Of a DNA stretch of 16,596 nucleotides, positions 8,075 through 15,207 are shown piece after piece. A model generated the notes under the pieces. That model was not told the origin of the DNA. It did no database searches and saw nothing but the letters and a program-made list of their open reading frames with translations. Position 1 is the first letter of the stretch. Each line of letters starts with the position of its first letter. A program made the translations under genes and the position numbers. The stretch lies in contig VGFN01000018.1 of the NCBI GenBank assembly GCA_016868875.1, positions 1 through 16,596 on the forward strand. The letters run 5' to 3'. This DNA is from Bacteroidota bacterium (lineage in GTDB: Bacteria; Bacteroidota; Bacteroidia; UBA7662).

Positions 8075-9373
8075 CTAACGAATATCCCTAATGTCACGAC
8101 CTGTAAAATCCATAACACAACGAAATCCAATGGTCGAACGGGATGAGTCTTGAAAATCGTAAGCCCTGGTCCCGTTCATTAGGTAGTAACCCACGTCCTT
8201 CCAACTCCCCCCCCGGATTACCTTACGCTTTAAGTAAGCTGGATCATCTGCCTTAGCGTTATAGCGGTAATCTGGATTCAAATCGCCTAAAAAGTTACTT
8301 GCAGATTCATCAAAAGTTGAAGAAGTCCATTCCGCAACATTTCCCGACATATTGTAGAGACCGAAATCGTTCGGATTGAAGGAATAAGTTTTGGCCGTGT
8401 AGGTCACGCCATCGTCTATATAGTTCCCTCTTCCAGGCTTGAAATTTGCAAGCAGACATCCCCTTTCGTTGCGAAGGGAAGGGCCACCCCAAGGGTATGG
8501 GGAAGACATCCGGCCACCACGCGCAGCATATTCCCATTCAACCTCAGTGGGTAGTCTAAAGGGGAATTGCAATTTCAATCTTTTGGATTGCCTGAATGAT
8601 GCTAAGAGCCTTGTTCTCCAATCACAAAAAGCAGTGGCTTGATTCCAACTAACGCCTACAACGGGGTAATCATAATAGGCGGGGTGACTGAAATACAATT
8701 GGGTTTGAGGTTCGTTATAAGCATAGGCCATATCCTTGGTCCAAACTAAGGTATCAGGATAAATATTGATGGACTTGGCTTCTACAAATTCGTTGCGGTT
8801 TCGATTACTTTGAGCTGATGCGGCTGATTGATAATCATAAGTCTTGTAATTGTAGACAAAACGCGGCGTATTCCATTCCTTTTTCCCAAAGACTCTTTGA
8901 TTTTCAGGAAGAAACAAATCCTCCAACTCTTCCACCACTGCAGGATCGTTCCAATTGATTCTTGCCTTCCAATTAATATACTCATTCCCGTCTTCGTCCT
9001 CCACGGTATTGCCAAGTATGGTGTGGGCAATTGAATCTCTAACCCAATTGATAAATTGGCGATACTCGGCATTGGAAATTTCTGCATCGTCCATATAGAA
9101 TGGCCTCATTGTGACATTTTTCAAGGGGCTATTCATGTTGAACAATATATCCTGGTCACCCTGACCGTACAGGAAAGTTCCCTGCCTGATGTACACCATC
9201 CCGTAGGGGGTTGTTTCAAGCCATCTTCCCCTATCCCTTGCCCCAATTAGGTCACCGGTATTCCCACCGCCGCATGAGTACAATAGAGAAGACAAACCCA
9301 AAGCAAGGAACCAAAACATCAAGCCCGCGGCTGACTTTTTGAGTTTAAAAGTATTAAAATAGGTCATTTTCAT
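8075..9373 (-). CDS. gldK: Gliding motility / type IX secretion lipoprotein GldK (PorK)
   Basis: Outer-membrane lipoprotein with a formylglycine-generating-enzyme (SUMF1/FGE-sulfatase) fold. It forms the periplasmic ring with GldN and is thought to act structurally, not as an enzyme. The 432-residue protein begins with a lipoprotein signal peptide ending in LYSC (lipid-modified Cys34) followed by GGGN. FGE-fold landmarks follow: MVYIRQGTFLYGQ, FYMDDAEISNAEYRQF, PVVGVSWNQATAFCDW, RLPTEVEWEYAARGG, NMSGNVAEWTSS, VIRGGSWKD and GFRCVMD. GldJ shares this fold. The call as GldK rests on position directly before gldL. Start codons at 9373 and 9367 are both possible. The 52-nt gap after porP holds TACCTTTA on the minus strand (9394-9387), one base from a -7 box but without a -33 partner. 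An 8-G run encodes part of RGGS. Confidence 0.93.
   Translation of the reverse strand: MKMTYFNTFKLKKSAAGLMFWFLALGLSSLLYSCGGGNTGDLIGARDRGRWLETTPYGMVYIRQGTFLYGQGDQDILFNMNSPLKNVTMRPFYMDDAEISNAEYRQFINWVRDSIAHTILGNTVEDEDGNEYINWKARINWNDPAVVEELEDLFLPENQRVFGKKEWNTPRFVYNYKTYDYQSAASAQSNRNRNEFVEAKSINIYPDTLVWTKDMAYAYNEPQTQLYFSHPAYYDYPVVGVSWNQATAFCDWRTRLLASFRQSKRLKLQFPFRLPTEVEWEYAARGGRMSSPYPWGGPSLRNERGCLLANFKPGRGNYIDDGVTYTAKTYSFNPNDFGLYNMSGNVAEWTSSTFDESASNFLGDLNPDYRYNAKADDPAYLKRKVIRGGSWKDVGYYLMNGTRAYDFQDSSRSTIGFRCVMDFTGRDIRDIR
8207..8214 (-). repeat. 8-G homopolymer inside gldK
   Basis: Eight C on the plus strand, read as eight G in gldK codons R-G-G-S of the conserved RGGSW motif near the C-terminus. 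The glycines are conserved in the fold, but the choice of two GGG codons in a row after CGG creates the long run. The frame is intact here. Confidence 0.9.
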
Positions 9374-9425
9374 TTTTTGCGAAGCATAAAGGTAACCAGA
9401 GGATAATGGATTTTTAACGTATAAA

Positions 9426-10391
9426 TTAGAAATAACGTGGAGTGAGAATTTTCTTTTGGGGAGGTGGAGGCAATTTTATGGTAAAATCATAACCCAAGAA
9501 AACTTCATGGGACCCATTAGCCAAGCCCCCAAGCTCCCCAGTATGTTCGGTAAAGGAATACCCAAAACGGACCCCATTTCTCATTCTGTAGCCAACCAAT
9601 CCAACGATTCCATCACCCTGAGAATAGCCTCCCCCTAGCCAAATCCTGGTTCCTAAAGAAAGCATCAAATTATAATCAATTTGGGAAACAAAAGAATTGG
9701 TTTTGTATAGGATGGATGGGGTTAATCGCCAATACTTATTCAACGGTATTTGATAGCCGGCAGAGGCAAATAAGTTTTGGGCATAGGTTATGGTGGAACC
9801 TGTATTGTTGAATTTTAACTGAGGCTGATTAAGTCTATTGAGCGCAAAATTTAAAAACCACCTGGAGGATTGAAAATTAATGCCGGCACCCAAATCAAAC
9901 GCATTAGCCTGTACATTGGTGGTGACCAATAAAGGGTCATTGGGATTCTCTGGCCTGAATTTAGTGCCGTCTAAACTGGCTTGAATCATCCCCCCGTAAA
10001 CCCCTAGACCCACGCTGAAGGTGCGAAAGGGGACTCGAAAGGCGTAATTAAGGCGCACATTGGTGCTTTTGTTGAAGAACTCTTGGTCTTGAATAACCAA
10101 CAAACCCAAACCCCCGTGAAGAAACTGAACAGGGGCGTGAATACTGAAGCAAGTCGTTCGGGGTGACGCATTCTCCGGAATGTTAACCCATTGATAACGA
10201 GAGGCTATTAGGGTACTGATGGCCGCCCTTGAACCAGCAACCCCCGGATTGAAGTAGAAATCGTTGAACATGTACTGATTCCACTTGGCTTCCTGCTGGG
10301 CATGCACCATGAAAGACAACAAGGTTAGGGTCACCGAAAGGAGCAGGGTAATAGCCGGCCGAGGATTGGGTAAACGTAAGCCAATATTCAT
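9426..10391 (-). CDS. porP: PorP/SprF family type IX secretion outer-membrane protein
   Basis: A 321-residue outer-membrane beta-barrel-like protein of the PorP/SprF family, needed in T9SS species for secretion or adhesin (SprB-type) handling. In some systems it links the motor to peptidoglycan- or substrate-binding partners. A signal peptide ends at VHA before QQ (about residue 31). The family opening KWNQYMFNDFYFNPGVAGS follows directly, then alternating beta-strand repeats (for example FSVGLGVYGGM and FDLGAGINFQ). The end is a proline-rich stretch and the usual aromatic terminus TPRYF. Adjacency to gldK makes it the core PorP of the machine, not one of the many dispersed SprF-like paralogues. 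It starts 37 nt after the hemD-like gene with no clear promoter between, so it is probably co-transcribed with it. Confidence 0.92.
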   Translation of the reverse strand: MNIGLRLPNPRPAITLLLSVTLTLLSFMVHAQQEAKWNQYMFNDFYFNPGVAGSRAAISTLIASRYQWVNIPENASPRTTCFSIHAPVQFLHGGLGLLVIQDQEFFNKSTNVRLNYAFRVPFRTFSVGLGVYGGMIQASLDGTKFRPENPNDPLLVTTNVQANAFDLGAGINFQSSRWFLNFALNRLNQPQLKFNNTGSTITYAQNLFASAGYQIPLNKYWRLTPSILYKTNSFVSQIDYNLMLSLGTRIWLGGGYSQGDGIVGLVGYRMRNGVRFGYSFTEHTGELGGLANGSHEVFLGYDFTIKLPPPPQKKILTPRYF

Positions 10392-10428
10392 TTAGCCCAA
10401 GAAACGAACAAAAAGCCAAATTTGAACC

Positions 10429-11199
10429 TTACTTCGGGGCCTTTTTTATACACGCCTCCAATGCCATTACCAAAGAAGGGTATTCCGGCGTAGGCGCTGC
10501 TACATCCAACCTAAGGCCCCTTTTAAGAACCGCTTCGTGGGTCTGAGTGCCTAGAGCAGCTATTTTAGTCTCATTTTGAACAAAATCAGGGAAATTTTCA
10601 AACAGCGATTTAATCCCTATTGGGCTGAAAAAACAAAGGACATCGTACTTGATATCTGCTAGGTCACTTAGGTCGCTCGATACGGTTTGAAACATGACCG
10701 CTTTGGTGATTTTCAATCCCAATTCCTCAGATTTCGTTAGAAAACTATCCGATAAGGCATCAGAACAAGGCATTAGATAACTAAAATCACCATGCTTTAT
10801 CATTTGGGGCAACAGGTCCTCCATCTTACCTTTTCCAAAAACAATTTTACGCTTTCTTAGTTGCGTATATCGCTGAAGGTAATGACCTATTGTATCTGAA
10901 ATACAGAAATATCGGTTCTCTGGGTCAATTTCAATGCGCAATTCTTCACAGAGGCGGAAATAATGGTCTATGGCATTTTTGCTGTTGAAGATTATGGCTT
11001 GATGATCGGAAATTGAAATTCTGCTTTTCCTAAAATCTTTGGCCGAAACCCCTTTCACCTCAATAAATGGCCTAAAATCCACCCTAAGGCCGTACCGATT
11101 ACCCAAATCCAACAAAGGAGAACGCTCCCCAGGCTCGGGTTTGGGCTGAGAAACCAAGACCGTGCGGATTTTGGATTTAGAATTTGAGCCATCAGCCAT
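10429..11199 (-). CDS. Uroporphyrinogen-III synthase-like protein (HemD family)
   Basis: A 256-residue protein of the HemD family. HemD closes hydroxymethylbilane with ring-D inversion to make uroporphyrinogen III for haem synthesis. The sequence has the Bacteroidota subtype opening TVLVSQPKPEPGERSPLLDL, then DFRPFIEVKGVSAKDFR and AIIFNSKNAIDHYF, the alternating Rossmann-like strands of the two HemD lobes. The second lobe has VLCFFSPIGIKSLFENF and KIAALGTQTHEAVLKRGLR, the conserved 'SPS-----F' and 'AIG--TA-A' positions. HemD is poorly conserved in sequence, so the enzymatic role is inferred. It overlaps the upstream DUF4271 gene by 8 nt (ATGGCTGA) and leads into porP after 37 nt. No other early haem-pathway gene (hemA, hemB, hemC) is nearby, which makes its place in a secretion operon notable. 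Confidence 0.85.
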   Translation of the reverse strand: MADGSNSKSKIRTVLVSQPKPEPGERSPLLDLGNRYGLRVDFRPFIEVKGVSAKDFRKSRISISDHQAIIFNSKNAIDHYFRLCEELRIEIDPENRYFCISDTIGHYLQRYTQLRKRKIVFGKGKMEDLLPQMIKHGDFSYLMPCSDALSDSFLTKSEELGLKITKAVMFQTVSSDLSDLADIKYDVLCFFSPIGIKSLFENFPDFVQNETKIAALGTQTHEAVLKRGLRLDVAAPTPEYPSLVMALEACIKKAPK

Positions 11200-11878
11200 G
11201 CTTAAAATTTAACGCGAACACCGAAACCGGAATGATTTCGAAGGTGCAAATATAGAAAATCATTAAAAGAAGATGGTCCCGGGTATACTCAAAAGCCAGG
11301 CGTAACAGCCTAATCCAACGAAAACCAAAAGTGATCATCAAGAGAACCCCCGTAAGCAATGCAGCTGCCAAAACCCATTGAGGGCTTCCATACCTGGTTA
11401 TCAAAGCCAAACCAAGAAGAAGGGGCAACCAGACATGAAAAACTAAAAAAATGCTTGATTTAAGCCAAAGAGCACTTTCTGGGAAATCAGCAACCCAAGC
11501 CAACAACTTTATCCACCAAAACCAAACCACAAAGGCCACCCAGATGCCAATCGTCCAAATGAAAATCATGATAGGTAAAATTCTCAACTCGTTTGGCAGA
11601 AGTATGAAAAAAAGATCATGAACAGGAGAAGTGTCTATAAGAAGAAGCCCCAACGCGCCAATTCCGATTAAAGACCATCCAGTCGTCAAAACCCCCGCAT
11701 CATTGCTTTTGTGACGCATAGCCTGAAGAAAAATTCGAAAATTGAATAACGAATGCAATCTGCCTAGCATAAATGAGGGTTCTTTGGCCAAAAACCATGA
11801 GGCAGTCAAAGTAAAAATCCACCAAATCGCAAAATGAACATCCGCTGATTCAAAAGCCTTCCACTCAAAAGGGGTCAT
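11192..11878 (-). CDS. DUF4271 multi-pass membrane protein
   Basis: A 228-residue integral membrane protein with roughly six hydrophobic helices (about residues 16-31, 68-82, 101-123, 138-160, 166-184 and 200-223). The ending YICTFEIIPVSVFAL matches the DUF4271 hallmark 'YICT-EI-P', on which the assignment rests. The family is Bacteroidota-restricted and has no established function. It is the first gene of the nine-gene minus-strand array and overlaps the hemD-like gene by 8 nt, so the two are almost certainly co-translated. The position upstream of the T9SS core suggests a role linked to that machine or to haem metabolism, but nothing in the sequence decides between these. The start at ATG 11878 leaves an 84-nt spacer to the divergent helicase gene's promoter region. 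Confidence 0.82.
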   Translation of the reverse strand: MTPFEWKAFESADVHFAIWWIFTLTASWFLAKEPSFMLGRLHSLFNFRIFLQAMRHKSNDAGVLTTGWSLIGIGALGLLLIDTSPVHDLFFILLPNELRILPIMIFIWTIGIWVAFVVWFWWIKLLAWVADFPESALWLKSSIFLVFHVWLPLLLGLALITRYGSPQWVLAAALLTGVLLMITFGFRWIRLLRLAFEYTRDHLLLMIFYICTFEIIPVSVFALNFKHG

Positions 11879-11935
11879 ATTTGTGCTCTTTTAAAATTCA
11901 TGGGGTAAGCCAATCCAACCTTCTTAAAAAAAATG

Positions 11936-11965
11936 TTTGAATTTTGACTAGCAAATTTACCTTTG
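11936..11965 (+). promoter_or_regulatory. Consensus Bacteroidota promoter for the helicase-nuclease gene
   Basis: TTTG at 11936-11939, an 18-nt spacer, then TACCTTTG at 11958-11965: a full match to the Bacteroidota sigma-ABfr consensus TTTG / TAnnTTTG. Transcription should start a few bases after 11965. This makes an apparent in-frame TTG start at 11963 impossible and places the ATG at 11975 or 11984 at or within about 15 nt of the 5' end, so the mRNA is leaderless or nearly so. Confidence 0.7.
11952..11959 (-). promoter_or_regulatory. Possible -7 box for the DUF4271-hemD-T9SS array
   Basis: On the minus strand this reads TAAATTTG, a match to TAnnTTTG. It would start transcription near 11946, about 70 nt before the DUF4271 ATG. 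No TTTG is found at the proper -33 distance (the nearest is 11 nt away), so support is weak. It lies inside the spacer of the plus-strand helicase promoter, so the two promoters would interlock if both are real. Confidence 0.25.
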
Positions 11966-11983
11966 AAAATCAAAATGGGCTCA

Positions 11984-14900
11984 ATGACAACCGGAAACTT
12001 ATTGGTGTACAGGGCCTCGGCCGGTTCAGGCAAAACCCATAACCTGGTCTTTGACTACCTTAGGCTATTGCTACTTGCGGATGACCCTCGAACGGTCAGA
12101 CAATCCTTGGCGATCACGTTTACTCGGAAAGCCTCCATGGAGATGAAAGAGCGCATCCTTAAGCAACTCCGCTACATGGCCATGGAACCTGCAACGCGAA
12201 CAGCCGATCAAAGGTCGGGTGCCATGGAAACTAGCCTGATTCAGGCCTTGGAGTGCAGCCGAGAAACCCTACGCAACCGATCTTTTCAGTACCTGCAACA
12301 CATGTTGCATCGTTACAACGATACCGCAATAAGCACCATTGATTCTTTCATTACCCAACTTGCACGGCCCTTCTACAGGGAACTACGGACAGGGCTTGAT
12401 TTTGATATTGAACTGGATCGGGACCTGGTCATCGAACAAGCCTTGGATGAGTGGATGAACAACTTGGGGAATGACAACCAAGCCGTTACGGATTTGTTGC
12501 ACTTTATGGCCCAAAACCGGAACCAAAAAGAACAGTCATGGAATACCCGATCCATGTTGGAGAAATACGCGGGTTTTCTCTTTGAGGACAGAACCTATGC
12601 ACATTTGCATCAGCTCTTGGAGCGTAGCCCGGAATCCTACCAAAGGCATTTCGATGAACTTGAAGCCAAGCTTCAATACCATTTGGATTATACCCTCAAG
12701 ACCGCAGCTAAGCTAGCGCAAGAAGCCAGGGAACTGGGCTTTGAACCGGATGACTTTGTCCAAAAAAGCGGTGGGGTCTTGGGCCACCTCGAAAAATTGG
12801 CTGGGGGAGCTGGGGGGGCTTTGCATTCCAACGCCCAAAAGGCCCTTGACGAAAGGCGTGTCCTTCAACCCAAATGCAACTTACCCTTGCCGGATTCTTG
12901 GGTTCAAGAGGTCATGGACTTTATGAAGTACAGAACCGATTCAGCGGGTGAGGTGGAATTGCTATCGGCGCTTTTGGATATGCGCTACGCCACCACGCTT
13001 ATGGGTTCCATGTACCAGCATTTCATGGAATTCAACCGTAATCAACTCCGAATGCCTTTGAATTTCATGTATTTTCAGATGGCAGATTTGATCCGTCAAA
13101 CCCATCCGGAATACCTGTGCGACCGGGTTGGGCAACGATACCAACATATTTTGATCGATGAGTTCCAGGACACCAGTTTGCTGCAGTGGCAGTGTTTGTT
13201 CCCCTTGGCCGATAATACCATAGCCTCTGGCGGCACGGCCCTGATGGTGGGGGATGTCAAACAATCCATATACCGATGGAGAAACGGAGATGCCCGCCTG
13301 CTCGCTTCCCTGCCTAAGGATGTGTTAGGAAATCCCATTTCCGCCCTTTGGGAGGGCTTGTTTGAAGCGAAATTTTTGCAGGAAAATTACCGTTCTTTCA
13401 AGAATATTATTGAATTTAACAATGCATTTTTCGGATGTTTACGCCTTCAGCATGGTGACATCGCCGATCCTTTTTTTGTAGATGTGGAACAAGAATGCTC
13501 CGCAAAGGAACCCGCTAGCCAGGCATTGGATGGAACGGTGCAAGTTGCTGTTTGGGACTGCGAAAAAACCGGGGTCTCCTTGGCTTCGGAGAGGGTTAGG
13601 CTTTGTTTGGAAATCCTTGAGGCCCAATTGGCCTTGGAAGCTGATGGGATGCCCCTGTACAAACCCAAGGATATCGCCATACTGGTCCGAACCAACAAGG
13701 TAGGTGCAGAAATCGCCAGCGGCTTGATGGCGGCAGGGCAGGCTGTGATTTCTCCGGACAGTCTCGTCCTGGGCCTGCATCCTGAGGTCGAAAAACTGAT
13801 CACGGCTTGGCAATTTCTCCACGATTCGAGCAGCCTGTTGAATCAAGACCTGTTGTTTCTTGCGCTCAATCCGGAGCAATACAAGCGAGGTGAACAACCC
13901 CTCCGACTCAACGAGTGGTTAGCCCAACATTTCCCTCTCTGGAACGAAGATCTCTTGTTGCAGCTCCCCTTGGGCCTGCAACTTCATGAAATTGCTTACG
14001 CCTTGGGTTGCCCCACCCAAGACGCTTATGTCAAACGTTTGCTGGAGGAATGGACTTTGCAATGCGCTGCAGGGTTAGGCGCCCAAGAACTCCGGAATTG
14101 GTGGAAGAGAAATCGCTTGAAGATTAAATTGCAAATTCAGGACCAAGGACAAGCCGTCACCGTGCTCACGGTACACAGTGCCAAGGGGTTGGAATTTCCA
14201 GTGGTGATCCTTCCTGAATTGGACCGTTCGCGAAAATTATCGGTCATCGAATACCAATGGCTGCAAGCAGACCAAGACGCATCCCTGCAGACTCAAGAAA
14301 TCAATGAGGGTCAAAGCCTGCCGATACACCTTGTTTCGACGAGCAAACTCAAGAAAGGGCCTAAGCACCTGCAATCCATTGGCAACCAAGAAGATCTTAA
14401 CAACGATTTGGATTATTTGAATTTGTTGTATGTAGCGTTGACCAGAGCCAAGTCCTCGATGATTATGGTGACCGAAAAGGTGACCGAAAAGAAAACCTCC
14501 AACAGCGGCCCCCTCACCTTCGCCAAGCTCTTTGAAGAATTCAAGGAAACGCCGGAAGGGCAAGGGCTGGTTCATCGGGATCATTCAGCCTTTGAAAGTT
14601 GGACCTTGGGACAACCGCTTTCCTTTTCCTTCGAAGAGAGGCTTCTCCCCCAGCCCAATACTAATCATACCCAACGAATCCCCAATACCGCAACACCGAA
14701 CCCCATGACTACCCTTTCCCCCAGGCTTTGCATGGAGCACAATTTGAATTGGCAAAGTCACTGGTCTGATCCTGTCGAATCAGGGGCTTTGTTTCATCAA
14801 GTCGTGGCCCAATTGGAGGAACCTAATAACCATGACCTAGCTATCGAGGAATTTATGGCGAGGCCTGATTTGACCTTGGCGTTGAAAACGAAAGTTAGGG

Positions 14901-15181
14901 GTTGGATTCTCGAAGTCTTGGGTAGGGATGACCTTCGAGATTGTTGGGATGGATATTGCAAGGTTCTGCGTGAAATACCTCTCCTATTGGGGGATGGTCA
15001 ATTTTTGAAACCCGATATGGTACTGCTTCGCCATGACGGTACGGCCCGTGTTATCGAATTCAAAACAGGTGCTGTTCGGGAAAGTCACCTCGAGCAATTG
15101 AACCGGTACCTTATAGCCCTGTGCGATGCCGGCATCCCTGCCGAGGGGGATGTGGTCTACGTCGGTGGGGCGGCAGCCTAA
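11984..15181 (+). CDS. RecB/AddA-type UvrD helicase with C-terminal PD-(D/E)XK nuclease
   Basis: A 1065-residue superfamily 1A helicase-nuclease for double-strand-break end processing. Motifs in order: Walker A ASAGSGKT (11-18), DEFQD Walker B (392-396), VGDVKQSIYRWRNGD (motif III), ENYRS (467-471), HSAKGLEF (731-738) and LYVALTRAK (815-823). A RecB-family nuclease domain follows with GALFH (H938), KPDMVL (D1011), EFK (E1025 and K1027) and HLEQLNRY, so all catalytic positions seem present. Length is near that of AddA and RecB. The start at 11984 (or 11975) is set by the promoter and by homologues that begin just before the Walker strand. Neither a neighbouring AddB-like nor a RecC/RecD-like gene is in the window, so the partner is elsewhere or the enzyme acts alone. 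The gene is monocistronic here, convergent with the S9 peptidase gene, with 8 nt between stops. A G7 run (12812-12818) and a 12-bp tandem duplication lie inside it. Confidence 0.9.
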   Translation: MTTGNLLVYRASAGSGKTHNLVFDYLRLLLLADDPRTVRQSLAITFTRKASMEMKERILKQLRYMAMEPATRTADQRSGAMETSLIQALECSRETLRNRSFQYLQHMLHRYNDTAISTIDSFITQLARPFYRELRTGLDFDIELDRDLVIEQALDEWMNNLGNDNQAVTDLLHFMAQNRNQKEQSWNTRSMLEKYAGFLFEDRTYAHLHQLLERSPESYQRHFDELEAKLQYHLDYTLKTAAKLAQEARELGFEPDDFVQKSGGVLGHLEKLAGGAGGALHSNAQKALDERRVLQPKCNLPLPDSWVQEVMDFMKYRTDSAGEVELLSALLDMRYATTLMGSMYQHFMEFNRNQLRMPLNFMYFQMADLIRQTHPEYLCDRVGQRYQHILIDEFQDTSLLQWQCLFPLADNTIASGGTALMVGDVKQSIYRWRNGDARLLASLPKDVLGNPISALWEGLFEAKFLQENYRSFKNIIEFNNAFFGCLRLQHGDIADPFFVDVEQECSAKEPASQALDGTVQVAVWDCEKTGVSLASERVRLCLEILEAQLALEADGMPLYKPKDIAILVRTNKVGAEIASGLMAAGQAVISPDSLVLGLHPEVEKLITAWQFLHDSSSLLNQDLLFLALNPEQYKRGEQPLRLNEWLAQHFPLWNEDLLLQLPLGLQLHEIAYALGCPTQDAYVKRLLEEWTLQCAAGLGAQELRNWWKRNRLKIKLQIQDQGQAVTVLTVHSAKGLEFPVVILPELDRSRKLSVIEYQWLQADQDASLQTQEINEGQSLPIHLVSTSKLKKGPKHLQSIGNQEDLNNDLDYLNLLYVALTRAKSSMIMVTEKVTEKKTSNSGPLTFAKLFEEFKETPEGQGLVHRDHSAFESWTLGQPLSFSFEERLLPQPNTNHTQRIPNTATPNPMTTLSPRLCMEHNLNWQSHWSDPVESGALFHQVVAQLEEPNNHDLAIEEFMARPDLTLALKTKVRGWILEVLGRDDLRDCWDGYCKVLREIPLLLGDGQFLKPDMVLLRHDGTARVIEFKTGAVRESHLEQLNRYLIALCDAGIPAEGDVVYVGGAAA
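14467..14490 (+). repeat. 12-bp tandem duplication in the helicase gene
   Basis: GGTGACCGAAAA occurs twice in direct succession, in frame, giving VTEKVTEK just after helicase motif VI. Both copies are identical at the nucleotide level, which points to a recent in-frame duplication in a surface linker. Confidence 0.9.
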
Positions 15182-15189
15182 GGCATCCC

Positions 15190-15207
15190 TTAGAATCGAG
15201 GTTCTAA
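15190..15207. repeat. Short inverted repeat at the convergent gene ends
   Basis: TTAGAA and TTCTAA arms separated by 6 nt, starting 9 nt after the helicase stop codon. The repeat includes the S9 peptidase stop codon. The stem is only 6 bp and AT-rich, with no following U-run, so it is at best a weak bidirectional terminator. Confidence 0.25.

Noticed and set aside
8075..9373. Assignment of the FGE-fold lipoprotein as GldJ or as an active formylglycine/EgtB-type enzyme
   Set aside because: Position directly before gldL and after porP identifies GldK/PorK; the FGE fold here is regarded as structural.
9387..9394. TACCTTTA on the minus strand before gldK, as an internal promoter
   Set aside because: One base off the -7 consensus at the important last G, and no TTTG about 18 nt upstream.
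10429..10447. GGGGCCTTTTTTA as an intrinsic terminator after the hemD-like gene
   Set aside because: The sequence lies within the last codons of that gene, there is no real stem, and the T-run is on the wrong strand for its transcript.
13439..13897. Open frame of 152 codons on the minus strand
   Set aside because: Antisense within the helicase gene; no family resemblance and no promoter.
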